From Synergistaceae bacterium (GTDB lineage Bacteria > Synergistota > Synergistia > Synergistales > Aminobacteriaceae): a stretch of 9,208 nucleotides of DNA. This document shows, piece by piece, positions 1-7,231 of the stretch; the first letter of the stretch is position 1, and the number at the start of each line of letters is the position of its first letter. The stretch lies in NCBI GenBank assembly GCA_017448375.1, contig JAFSLR010000286.1, positions 1-9,208 of the forward strand, in the 5' to 3' direction. The position numbers and the translations under genes are program-made. The notes beneath the pieces are model-generated. The model saw only the letters and a list, made by a program, of their open reading frames with translations, was not told the origin of the DNA and made no database searches.

Positions 1-1291
1 ACTTTTGGTAGACGGCTTTCGAGTTGTGGATTAATGTTCCGTAATACTGCCTCGTATACCATACTTTATCGAGCGCGTCAGGTAGCTTTATCATCTCCGC
101 TATTTCTGTTGAGGTGTAGCCTTTGTTGATATAAAACAAAGTCTGGTCGTAAATGAATTGATAGATTGCCGCCGTATTCTCAAGGTAAGACTTTATGTTT
201 TCATTCTCCCAGTGAGGCCAGTTATGACTCTGGAAGACTACATCAGTCTTATTCCCGAAAAGCTGTAACGCTTCGATTATGTATTTTGCCCATGCGCCCG
301 CATTCCTGACTTCCGCGCCTCTTAACGTGTATATATTGTGCAATGTCCCTGTGCAGTTTTCAGCGAGCCAAAGTCCTTTATACTTCGGAAAATAAGCGTT
401 CATTTCGGCTGGAGCTTCTGTGCCAGGTGTCAGCTGGAACTGAATTTCAAGGCCGTCAATGATAATCTTCTCATTGGACTTGACTACGTAAGTCGGTGCA
501 AGCAGTCCGATAGTTCCTCCAGTTTCTTGGCCAAGCCCTATGCCGATTGACATTGCTCCCTTCTCGCCGGCTTCGAGCTGAGTCCCATACTGATACTGAG
601 CGCGCCTGCTCACTGCAACTCCCGCGTAAATATTCTCTGAGACTGCATGTTCTAAGAATCCTTCAGGAGCGATTATTACCACTTTACCTGACGCAAGCTG
701 TTCTGAGAGCGTCAATTTTGCGTCCGCCGCATCACGTTTGTTGATTACCCCTTCTATTCCGCCGTAATGGTCAACGTGGCTGTGGCTGTAGAGAATAGCT
801 TTGATGTCCAGTTTCCCAAAATGTTTGGTCATTAGGGACACTGCTGCTTCAGCTGTTTCACGGCACATCATTACGTCAAAGACTATCCAGCCGTTATCGG
901 TCTTGATGAATGTCATGTTGGCCATGTCGTAGCCTCTGACCTGATATATTCCATCGCAGACTTTGAAGAGTCCGGCGTATGAATTATTCACGGTATTCCT
1001 CCAGAGACTCGGATTAACTGTATCTGGAATTTCTTTCACGCTGTGCATGTACTGATATTTTGCCGCGCTCCAGATTACTGCCCCGTTACTGCCTCTTATC
1101 TCAAGTGAGTTGTTGCCTTCAATGAGTCCGCGTGTCGCATTTTCCTTCTCGCTTTCATCGCTGAAATCAAGCCTCGAATACCATTCGGAATTTGCCTTCT
1201 TCGTGAATTCTGAAGCGTCATCAAAAGCTGTGCATGTTGAAACTGTGAATAACACCGAAATTACGGTTATGAATGCTACGATTCTCCTCAT
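1..1291 (-). CDS. Exported alkylsulfatase (SdsA/YjcS-type, metallo-beta-lactamase fold), 3' end cut by window
   Basis: Translating the minus strand from the ATG at 1291 gives 430 uninterrupted residues running off the window. Residues 1-22 form a signal peptide (MRR, hydrophobic core, CTA-F cleavage region), so the enzyme should act outside the cytoplasm. The metallo-beta-lactamase metal motif is HSHVDH at residues 170-175. Further family landmarks are NMTFIKTDNGWIVFD (125-139), TEAPAEMNAYFP (291-302), LAENCTGTLHNIYTLRGA (309-326) and SHNWPHW (355-361). Together they match secondary/primary alkylsulfatases of the SdsA1 group, which hydrolyse alkyl sulfate esters to alcohol and sulfate using two zinc ions; E292/E296, E311 and H356 probably include the other ligands. 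The family's C-terminal dimerisation and SCP2-like domains lie beyond base 1. A GGAGGAGG sequence precedes the start, with a rather long spacer of about 13 nt. The family is secure; the natural substrate is unknown. Confidence 0.9.
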   Translation of the reverse strand, partial: MRRIVAFITVISVLFTVSTCTAFDDASEFTKKANSEWYSRLDFSDESEKENATRGLIEGNNSLEIRGSNGAVIWSAAKYQYMHSVKEIPDTVNPSLWRNTVNNSYAGLFKVCDGIYQVRGYDMANMTFIKTDNGWIVFDVMMCRETAEAAVSLMTKHFGKLDIKAILYSHSHVDHYGGIEGVINKRDAADAKLTLSEQLASGKVVIIAPEGFLEHAVSENIYAGVAVSRRAQYQYGTQLEAGEKGAMSIGIGLGQETGGTIGLLAPTYVVKSNEKIIIDGLEIQFQLTPGTEAPAEMNAYFPKYKGLWLAENCTGTLHNIYTLRGAEVRNAGAWAKYIIEALQLFGNKTDVVFQSHNWPHWENENIKSYLENTAAIYQFIYDQTLFYINKGYTSTEIAEMIKLPDALDKVWYTRQYYGTLIHNSKAVYQK

Positions 1292-1326
1292 GATAACTAT
1301 GAAGCCTCCTCCACTTTCTGACATTC

Positions 1327-1373
1327 AAAAAAGAAGCGCAAGCCCCGCATAGCATCACAGCAGTACTTGCGCT
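1327..1373 (-). terminator. Rho-independent terminator of the 1266-aa protein gene
   Basis: On the minus strand AGCGCAAG (1373-1366) and CTTGCGCT (1342-1335) form a perfect 8-bp stem around a loop of about 23 nt, followed directly by TCTTTTTT. It starts 16 bp after the stop codon of the large exported protein and ends about 35 bp before the alkylsulfatase start codon. Confidence 0.85.
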
Positions 1374-1389
1374 CGCAATATCCATTTCA

Positions 1390-1473
1390 CTAACGATGCT
1401 TCTTCACCCTCAGAGAGAACAAAGCAAGAAGACTAATCGCAATGATAGTATTCACGCCCATATCGCACCCGCT
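1390..1473 (-). other. Synergist-CTERM-type C-terminal sorting signal (coding segment)
   Basis: The last 28 or so codons of the large exported protein encode Ser-Ser-Ser-Gly-Cys-Asp-Met-Gly, a hydrophobic stretch IIAISLLALFSL and the basic end RVKKHR. Gly-Cys followed by a transmembrane helix and an Arg/Lys cluster is the tripartite layout of the Synergist-CTERM sorting domain described for Synergistetes. The Cys may be the processing or attachment site. The assignment rests on recognising the pattern, not on a search. Confidence 0.75.
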
Positions 1474-4400
1474 TGAAGAAATGCCTACGCTCTGCACGGA
1501 CTCTGAAGGTGTCGAATCGTTATCAGTACCGCCATCTTTTGGCCAGCTGAGACTCAAATTGTCGCCAGTCATGCTAACGTCGAACGTACTGCTCAACAAT
1601 CTCTCAGGGTATACGATGAATGAACAATGATATTCTCTATTCGGGAATATCGCAGGAATATTACGGTCGGCTATAATGCTCAACTCACCGTTGCGGTTTC
1701 TGGTTAAGGTAAATGAAACGTTCGTGAGAGTCCTTGTGCCGGAATACACGACTGTGGCATGAGCAATGAAGTCCTCGCTCATGTTCGCAAGCTCCGCACG
1801 AAACTCGTTGAGCGTAAGCCGTGTCCGCGTATCGTTCGCTCTCACTGGCTCAAAGTACATCTTGAAGTTGTCTTCAGTTACATCATCAGCTGCCGCATGG
1901 AAGAGTCCTGATGAGGCATTCATTACTTCAGGCTCGGAGTTCAGTATAGCAATCTCCGCGTAGCCCAGATTATTGCCGCCCGGATCTCCCGTGTATTGCT
2001 CGTTCTCTTTGGAAATATCCCAGACTTCATGAATCTCATCAATCTTATTGTCAGGGTCTATCACGAAGAAAAGCCTGTAGTTGCTCTCGGTGTAAGTCGA
2101 GTCTATAGTCCAGTCGAACGAAACCATAGCTTTGTTCGGATCCGGGTCGTTAATACTCAAGGCCGAGCCGTCAACCCAACCTCCAAGCGTAACGGTCTTG
2201 CGGTCAATAATATTCAGAGATGATACATCAGGCAGAATATTATCATCAGCATTTCCGTTCATCTTGCAGATTCTCATCTCCACATCAACATTACCGGCAT
2301 CAACAAAGCTCGCATTGTAGATGGGTATCTGAATCTTGTATGTATGTCCGGCGACTAATGCGTTTCTTGACAGGTTGCTTCGTGAACTGTTGAGTTTGTC
2401 AGAGAATATCGTTGAGCTTTCAGTTGTTACGTCATAGAAGCTGATTCCGCGAAGTTTAAGTGCGGTCGGCCAATATTCGACAGCTCCCCACTTCTGTAAA
2501 CCCTCAGCGTCCTTGAATATCCCGAAACGTTTCGGAAGGACAAGCGCAGGGTCAGGCTTCTTACCATAAACCCCTCCGTACCTGTTCCAGAGTGCAGTAT
2601 CCTGATGCAATTCCGGGACTGCAAAAGCTACCTTCATAACTCCGGCAGCATCAGCATAGACTTGAGTCGCAATACTGTGAGCAGTGTAGCCCGACATTAT
2701 GCCAGTGTTTGAGGCTGGAAGGTCTATGATGAATATATCGCTTTGCTGGTATGTCTTCGTGTAAGCCTCCGTGTTCGTTAGTTCCTTCGAGTATGAGCCT
2801 GTAGCTGTGGTGCTTGCGTGAAGATATTTAGGAACATTGAGCGAGAGTGTAAGTGAACCATTCAATGCCTTTTTCGATTTCGTTGTGGTTGTGGTATTTT
2901 GGGTATTCACTTCGGAGAGTTCTACTCTCAAATTGTTCCTGGTATCGCCCATCGTAGTAGTCTTTTTCTGAGAAAGAACAGTCTGTTTTGCACCCCAATA
3001 AGGTATGTGTTCAATTAAAGCCGGGTATGAGAACAGATTTCCTTCCTCATGAATCGGATTGTAGTCGTCGAGCTGAGAACTGTTCCCAGCGTCCCCATCA
3101 TGAATTTCAGGGGCTTCACACAGCGTGAACGTCATGAACTTATCATCGCCCACATCATCATTGGGCTTGCTGATGTAGCTGAGTATCTGATAACGCCATA
3201 CATGTCTGTTAGTCGTGTAAAGTACGACATTGTCTGAGCCGGATGCTGTCTCTGAGATCGTAAGACTTCGTGTAGCCCTTGCACTGTTCGCCTCGTTCTC
3301 AACCGTCGTTGCCATATCCTTATAGCCACCTGATGTTTCAACTCCGAAGAGTTTATAGCTTCCGCCAGCTTTCGCATCAACTCCCCACTCTGTAGAGCTG
3401 GTTGTGTTGAAAGACACATCGTTGCCTGTCGTAGTAGATTGTGTATGCTGATACTGCGATGAGGCACCAGCAAAGGAAACATTGACTACGTTCTTGCTGG
3501 TTGGAATGCTTTTCCCGATTGGGAAATCAGGCTGTATGAAGTCAACGTGATAAGGAGGAGTTTGAACCTCAGCGGCATATACTCTGTCTTGCTCATACAC
3601 GAGGTGCTCGGGGTTGTCTCCGAGTTCAACGCATTCTGTGTAGAAATCGCCGGGAACGATTGCTGTAGCATAACCACTAGAGCCGCTTTTCCAGAGCGTT
3701 AAATCACTGAGTGCACTGATTGAACCGTTAGCGTTCGTAACAGTCATGTAGAATATTTCATCACCAGTCCTGTAGTCAGTCGAAGCATGAATTGAATCTT
3801 CGCCCTGAGATTTCGTTACGATGATTCTGCACATGTTTGCTCCGTTGCTTTTATCGCCTAACGGAACAAGGCCAAGCGATACACTTCTCGGAAGGTAACT
3901 GCATTCGGCCATGTCTTCGCCCATTGTACCGCCCCAGCCTGCAATCTTCGTTGAGGTCTTCCTGACGCATTTCACAGACGGATTCAAATTCTTGTCGGTG
4001 TCCCATACAGATGCAACGATATTCCCTTCACTGCCTCCGTAACTAGCAGTAAGCAAAACAATATCATCTGTACCGTTGCCGTCAATATCTTCAACCTCTG
4101 CGATGAGTCCGAAATGAGGGACGTATGATGATGAATACCAGTGAGTCGAGCCGAGATGAAGATCATCGTTCTTGTCCGTCTTACTCTTCTGTGTGAAAGT
4201 TGAGTCTTTCCAGCTGAAGGTTGTAATTGTCGGGTAATAATCTCCGTCTTTGAAGTCAGCATAGATTGCGGCAATCTCTGTTTTTCCGTCATTGTTGAAG
4301 TCTCCTGCAACGATGTCGCAGCCGTCCGAGTTATCCGCCTCTGTGTTCTCTCTTGCGCCGAGTGATGCTGAGTAAATTGCGTTGCCGATGTCGAGACCTG

Positions 4401-5190
4401 AGACGCGGTACACTGTCATGTAGTAATCCGCATTTCCTCCGTCCCTTATCACAGCAAGCTCATTCTCTTTGCCGTCATTGTCGAAATCTCCTGCAACAAC
4501 TCTCACTGAAGGAAAGTAACCGTTCATGACTCCGAGACTGTGTACCTTCGACTGATTCGTTTCTGGGTCAAACAGGCAGAGATGAGCATTGAACGACTGA
4601 GAGAAGCCCGGACGCTTTCCTCCATTTGCAATGAAGTATGTGATTGCGAATACCTCTCTGTCCCCGTTGTTGCTGGGGAACAAACCGCTTGCCGAATCGC
4701 TGATGTACAGGTTGCTCAGTTTATCGGTGGCTGAATGGTAGTGATATGCGTCATTCGTGATTGAATGATCATTAGCGTTGCCGGATATTTTGAGGCTGTT
4801 GATGAAGAGCTTTTCTGTTCCTGATGAGACGGTTGAAGGGAACACTACAACGAGTTTTCCGTCAGCCGTTCTCTTCTTGCCGACGACAGGGTGAATGCCC
4901 GTATTTGTTTTCCCGGCGGCATGACCTGTGTCGTAAGTCCAGGATTCATTGAGCTTTACGTCTGAGCCGTCAAGGTTAGCGTCGCTCCAGTTGATTATGA
5001 ACCTGAAACTGCCGTTCGCATCATGCCTGAATTTCAGAAATGATTTCTTGGTGATAGTGTGAGTACCTGTTACCTCCATGACAATATCATCAATGTCCCT
5101 CAACGCCTTACCATTGATGACTCCTTCCTCTGCTTCGGCCATGCTCATAAAACTGAACAAGACCAGCAAAACGGCAATATAACGTTTCAT
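1390..5190 (-). CDS. Large exported protein: FG-GAP/VCBS-like repeats, CARDB-like domain, Synergist-CTERM sorting tail
   Basis: A 1266-residue exported protein. Numbering here is from the upstream Met of the longer 1268-residue frame. The start is taken at Met3 because GGAGGT abuts the first ATG but sits 6 nt before the second. Residues 3-23 are a signal peptide ending AEA. FG-GAP/VCBS-type calcium-loop repeats occur at 235-251 (AGDFDNDGKENELAVI), 296-311 (AGDFNNDGKTEIAAIY) and 367-382 (EVEDIDGNGTDDIVLL), with a degenerate copy near 513-534. A Ser/Thr-rich segment fills 570-660 and another 744-820. A CARDB-like Ig domain covers about 945-1085 (VIDPDNKIDEIHE, then GNNLGYAEIAI). The C-terminus has an acidic/Ser linker, SSSGCDMGVN (1240-1249), a hydrophobic helix and RVKKHR. 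The pattern suggests a surface-displayed or processed beta-propeller-like adhesin, binding protein or toxin-like protein. No catalytic motif was recognised and the function is unknown. It has its own promoter and terminator. Confidence 0.93.
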   Translation of the reverse strand: MKRYIAVLLVLFSFMSMAEAEEGVINGKALRDIDDIVMEVTGTHTITKKSFLKFRHDANGSFRFIINWSDANLDGSDVKLNESWTYDTGHAAGKTNTGIHPVVGKKRTADGKLVVVFPSTVSSGTEKLFINSLKISGNANDHSITNDAYHYHSATDKLSNLYISDSASGLFPSNNGDREVFAITYFIANGGKRPGFSQSFNAHLCLFDPETNQSKVHSLGVMNGYFPSVRVVAGDFDNDGKENELAVIRDGGNADYYMTVYRVSGLDIGNAIYSASLGARENTEADNSDGCDIVAGDFNNDGKTEIAAIYADFKDGDYYPTITTFSWKDSTFTQKSKTDKNDDLHLGSTHWYSSSYVPHFGLIAEVEDIDGNGTDDIVLLTASYGGSEGNIVASVWDTDKNLNPSVKCVRKTSTKIAGWGGTMGEDMAECSYLPRSVSLGLVPLGDKSNGANMCRIIVTKSQGEDSIHASTDYRTGDEIFYMTVTNANGSISALSDLTLWKSGSSGYATAIVPGDFYTECVELGDNPEHLVYEQDRVYAAEVQTPPYHVDFIQPDFPIGKSIPTSKNVVNVSFAGASSQYQHTQSTTTGNDVSFNTTSSTEWGVDAKAGGSYKLFGVETSGGYKDMATTVENEANSARATRSLTISETASGSDNVVLYTTNRHVWRYQILSYISKPNDDVGDDKFMTFTLCEAPEIHDGDAGNSSQLDDYNPIHEEGNLFSYPALIEHIPYWGAKQTVLSQKKTTTMGDTRNNLRVELSEVNTQNTTTTTKSKKALNGSLTLSLNVPKYLHASTTATGSYSKELTNTEAYTKTYQQSDIFIIDLPASNTGIMSGYTAHSIATQVYADAAGVMKVAFAVPELHQDTALWNRYGGVYGKKPDPALVLPKRFGIFKDAEGLQKWGAVEYWPTALKLRGISFYDVTTESSTIFSDKLNSSRSNLSRNALVAGHTYKIQIPIYNASFVDAGNVDVEMRICKMNGNADDNILPDVSSLNIIDRKTVTLGGWVDGSALSINDPDPNKAMVSFDWTIDSTYTESNYRLFFVIDPDNKIDEIHEVWDISKENEQYTGDPGGNNLGYAEIAILNSEPEVMNASSGLFHAAADDVTEDNFKMYFEPVRANDTRTRLTLNEFRAELANMSEDFIAHATVVYSGTRTLTNVSFTLTRNRNGELSIIADRNIPAIFPNREYHCSFIVYPERLLSSTFDVSMTGDNLSLSWPKDGGTDNDSTPSESVQSVGISSSGCDMGVNTIIAISLLALFSLRVKKHR

Positions 5191-5196
5191 AAACAT

Positions 5197-5202
5197 ACCT
5201 CC
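5197..5202 (-). promoter_or_regulatory. Ribosome binding site that decides the start of the large exported protein
   Basis: GGAGGT on the minus strand at 5202-5197 touches the ATG at 5196 but lies 6 nt before the ATG at 5190. The second ATG is therefore preferred; it also gives the MKR N-terminus shared with two other genes here. Confidence 0.7.
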
Positions 5203-5257
5203 GTAAATAAAATTTTTTCGACATATACAGGTCGTAGCTGTCCTCCTGAATAAATCT

Positions 5258-5340
5258 TTGCAGTTATTATTTCAGGAAGAGGGACAACGGTTGAGGTGTT
5301 TTACTCAATTTTTGCGCAGGAAAACCAACGTTCGCGCAAA
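5258..5340 (-). promoter_or_regulatory. Promoter region of the large exported protein with paired 20-bp-spaced direct repeats
   Basis: Minus strand: a distal repeat TTTGCGCGAACGTTGG (5340-5325) and a proximal repeat CCTGCGCAAAAATTG (5320-5306) have their GCGC cores exactly 20 bp apart. A -10-like AATAAT lies at 5271-5266, in the same register to the proximal repeat (5313 to 5271 is 42 bp) as in the two promoters at 7240-7316 and 7823-7900. No good -35 hexamer is visible, as expected for an activator-dependent promoter. TTGAG/CTCAA (5291-5295, 5304-5308) forms a short dyad. The untranslated leader would be about 70 nt. Confidence 0.6.
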
Positions 5341-5366
5341 GTGGCGGGGTAAAATTTTCTCCCATA

Positions 5367-5409
5367 TAAAAATCCCCCTCAGACTAGTTGGCTAAATCTG
5401 AAGGGGATT
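5367..5409 (-). terminator. Strong rho-independent terminator closing the four-gene unit
   Basis: On the minus strand AATCCCCTTCAGA (5409-5397) pairs with TCTGAGGGGGATT (5383-5371) over 13 positions with one G-U pair. The loop is 13 nt and a run of T follows (ATTTTTATA). It lies 12 bp downstream of the stop codon of the small Cys/His protein and upstream of the large gene's promoter, so it separates the two transcription units. Confidence 0.88.
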
Positions 5410-5420
5410 CATTGATTGTC

Positions 5421-5660
5421 TTACTTACTAGGTGCGCCGGGTGAGGTGAAGGAGTGTCCATGATGTTTATTAGGATTGTTAGGACATTTCGAGTTTCCTG
5501 CTTCTTTTCTCGACTTCCCGCAATATCTGCATACCTCCTCTATTAGCTCAGCTCTGGAGACATGAATAGCTCCGAACTCATTAGACATAGCTGGAACATA
5601 CGGGGGAGTCAAAGCAACAAGTATAATTACAACTGCTGATAAGCTCAAGAATCTTTTCAC
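5421..5660 (-). CDS. Small exported Cys/His-rich (zinc-ribbon-like) protein, GTG start
   Basis: A 79-residue protein starting at GTG (5660-5658), supported by a near-perfect AAAAGGAGGTGA with about 10 nt spacing. Residues 1-25 are a signal peptide or membrane anchor (MKRFLSLSAVVIILVAL, then PAMS). The mature part carries C44-x2-C47, C59-P-N-N-P-N and H66-H67-x-H69, so a zinc-ribbon-like metal site in an exported protein is plausible. A disulfide pair is the alternative. I do not recognise a named family. It is the last gene of the unit starting at 7202: it lies 32 bp after the 43-aa peptide gene and is followed by a strong terminator. Its acidic/basic core and His-rich tail suggest metal binding, but the role is unknown. 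Confidence 0.82.
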   Translation of the reverse strand: MKRFLSLSAVVIILVALTPPYVPAMSNEFGAIHVSRAELIEEVCRYCGKSRKEAGNSKCPNNPNKHHGHSFTSPGAPSK

Positions 5661-5692
5661 GGTTAATTCACCTCCTTTTCTGAAATTTACTC

Positions 5693-5824
5693 CTAATTTT
5701 CGGGAACTGAAACTGAATTGCCACTCTCGTCGCTGCTGATCTTACAGCTAATGTCACAGTTGCCGAAAAAAATAAAAATCACCGCTATGACACATAAAAT
5801 GATCGCTAGTTTTTTCTTCGACAT
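5693..5824 (-). CDS. 43-aa membrane peptide
   Basis: A short ORF of 43 codons plus TAG. It begins at ATG (5824-5822), 15 bp after the stop codon of the preceding gene, with GGAGGA at 5836-5831 and a 6-nt spacer. The peptide starts MSKKK, continues with a hydrophobic helix (residues 6-21, LAIILCVIAVIFIFFG) and ends in a polar tail of about 20 residues with cysteines at 23 and 27. The positive-inside rule predicts a cytoplasmic N-terminus and an exported tail. The FGNC sequence is a poor lipobox, so a lipoprotein is unlikely. The good ribosome site, tight spacing and co-directional neighbours argue that it is translated. The function is unknown; a small subunit, or a membrane-anchored peptide for a neighbouring protein, is possible. 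Confidence 0.7.
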   Translation of the reverse strand: MSKKKLAIILCVIAVIFIFFGNCDISCKISSDESGNSVSVPEN

Positions 5825-5839
5825 AAAATTTCCTCCGCT

Positions 5840-6538
5840 CTACGCGTGGCCATGATAAGCGTCGTACGTCCCATTAAAAGGACGATAGCCCTTCACCGTT
5901 ATGGTCTCGACAAGTCTGTTCTTGAAGTTGCTGAAAGTCATATTAACTTCCTCGCCATTGTCGAGAAATAACACCGCCTCATTGCCGTTAATCTCTCCGC
6001 TGCCTTCAACATGCATTTTGTTGATGTGGAATTCCGCTCTAATTTCATCTCCGTTAGCGAACACCCGAATGTGTCCATTATCGTTGTCATAGATTGCCCA
6101 GAAGTCATAAGAAGTTCTCCGCCGATTACTCAGACGGTCGAATGTTACGCTGAAGTTGCTCTTCCAGCCAAGTTTCCCCCAGTTGCTGAAATACTTTTTG
6201 GAGACATTGGTGACGTTGGACTGAAACGTATCGTCAACATAATGACTGGGGCTGATTTCTAGCTTCAAGTTGCTGAAGGCGGACTTTTCAACACTAAATT
6301 TCTTGCCCTTATCGTCCCAGATTGACAGGTTTCTCATGGTTAATTTCGTAACCCTTACTTTCTGATTCCCGTTGTTGGTGAAACGTACCGCGTAATTAAT
6401 CGTATTACCCTTAAACCAGATATTTGTGATTTTCACGTCGACTTCATGGGCTTCTGCCACCGTTGAAAATGCCATGCCCGATAACAGCACCGCGAAAACC
6501 AGAAATGCCGCCAAGCATTTAACGCCTGAATGCTTCAT
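5840..6538 (-). CDS. Secreted Ig-like protein of unknown function
   Basis: A 232-residue secreted protein. The frame stays open to 6613, but the start is taken at the ATG at 6538, which has GGAGGGAG 6 nt upstream, lies 16 bp after the preceding stop codon and begins a clean signal peptide (hydrophobic residues 8-23, cleavage near AEA-HE at 30). Residues 32-140 look like a beta-sandwich: VDVKITNIWFKGNTINYAVRF is typical of Ig-like folds such as the DUF4352/telokin-like group, although I cannot name the family. Residues 145-222 hold more short strands with many charged turns (GHIRVFANGDEIRAEF and EAVLFLDNGEEVNMTF). No catalytic motif is visible. It is the second gene of the unit starting at 7202, so it probably acts in the envelope together with the LprI-like protein. 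Confidence 0.85.
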   Translation of the reverse strand: MKHSGVKCLAAFLVFAVLLSGMAFSTVAEAHEVDVKITNIWFKGNTINYAVRFTNNGNQKVRVTKLTMRNLSIWDDKGKKFSVEKSAFSNLKLEISPSHYVDDTFQSNVTNVSKKYFSNWGKLGWKSNFSVTFDRLSNRRRTSYDFWAIYDNDNGHIRVFANGDEIRAEFHINKMHVEGSGEINGNEAVLFLDNGEEVNMTFSNFKNRLVETITVKGYRPFNGTYDAYHGHA

Positions 6539-6554
6539 GACTTTCTCCCTCCGA

Positions 6555-7202
6555 TTATTGATTATTCCTCTTGTATGTACCGTCTGGGTCAAAAGCAACC
6601 TTGAAAGCCTCATTGCCTATCACGCTTATTGTGTCGTTGTCTTGGAACGTAAGAACAGCCTGCTCGTCCAAATCATCGCTGAAACTCGCAGTCTTATCGC
6701 CCGGCTTAATATGACCGTACAGAACCATTCTGCTGCCCCTTCCTGCGAATGACACCTCAAACAACGCTTCATCTCGGATCATCAGAGATACACGCATGTA
6801 CAATCCGCTTTCACTGATAGCATATTCGCCGGCAATATCATCAATACCCGCATCATCAACAGCACGGTTCTGGATTTCCCGAATCCTTGCGAGTATGCTT
6901 TCTGCCCTCTCAAACGTAACTCTGGTATACGCATCAGCTATTGAATAGTCATCCCGAATGAAAATTTCTGCACGTACATCGCGCTGTCCCGCAATCCAAT
7001 CCCGCTGAGATTCCCTGAGAGCCTCGAACTCTGATTTGTCCATGACTTTCTCAGCTTCATTGTACGCTTGGGTTAATTTCTGATCGGCTGATGCGAATCC
7101 CGGAAAATATCTCTTCAGCTGGAGATATTCTTCGTAAGTTAGTGCGAACGCAGGAGCTGAAATCAAGAATACTGCTGCCAACGCTGCAATCAAACGTTTC
7201 AT
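6555..7202 (-). CDS. LprI-like (DUF1311-type) periplasmic protein with extra C-terminal domain
   Basis: A 215-residue protein with signal peptide 1-20 (APAFA cleavage site). Residues 32-112 match the layout of the LprI N-terminal-like domain (PF07007/DUF1311): FASADQKLTQAYNEA, then LRESQRDWIAGQRD, both on long helices. The family is named after a mycobacterial lysozyme inhibitor, but most members are uncharacterised. Canonical members usually carry conserved cysteines; this protein has none. Residues 122-213 form a separate beta-rich domain (IAGEYAISESGLYMRVSL, then LTFQDNDTISVIGN and DPDGTYKR) that looks like a small barrel. AGGAGGA lies 8 nt before the ATG. This is the first gene of the four-gene unit and directly follows promoter cassette A, so it should be controlled together with the gene at 7784. 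Lysozyme inhibition is an inference from the family name only. Confidence 0.87.
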   Translation of the reverse strand: MKRLIAALAAVFLISAPAFALTYEEYLQLKRYFPGFASADQKLTQAYNEAEKVMDKSEFEALRESQRDWIAGQRDVRAEIFIRDDYSIADAYTRVTFERAESILARIREIQNRAVDDAGIDDIAGEYAISESGLYMRVSLMIRDEALFEVSFAGRGSRMVLYGHIKPGDKTASFSDDLDEQAVLTFQDNDTISVIGNEAFKVAFDPDGTYKRNNQ

Positions 7203-7231
7203 ACATTTAATCCTCCTGTTGAAACTATTTC

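Noticed and set aside
338..1352. Plus-strand open frames at 338-550, 547-744 and 1110-1352
   Set aside because: They lie antisense inside the well-supported alkylsulfatase gene or its terminator and have no recognisable protein features.
3132..4310. Minus-strand frames at 3132-3482, 3486-3677 and 3984-4310
   Set aside because: They are alternative frames within the large exported protein gene, whose own frame carries clear repeats and domains throughout.
5111..5224. Leader ORF of 37 codons starting at ATG 5224 and overlapping the large gene's start
   Set aside because: Its AGGAGG is about 17 nt away, too far, and the peptide is just a shifted reading of the large gene's signal peptide.
5351..5366. 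AT-rich palindrome-like GGGGTAAAATTTTCTCCC around 5347-5364
   Set aside because: Imperfect and short, and not repeated at the other two promoters. It was not listed as a site.
6539..6613. Longer N-terminus for the Ig-like protein starting at 6613
   Set aside because: The extension overlaps the end of the LprI-like gene and would bury the signal peptide. The ATG at 6538 has a good ribosome site.
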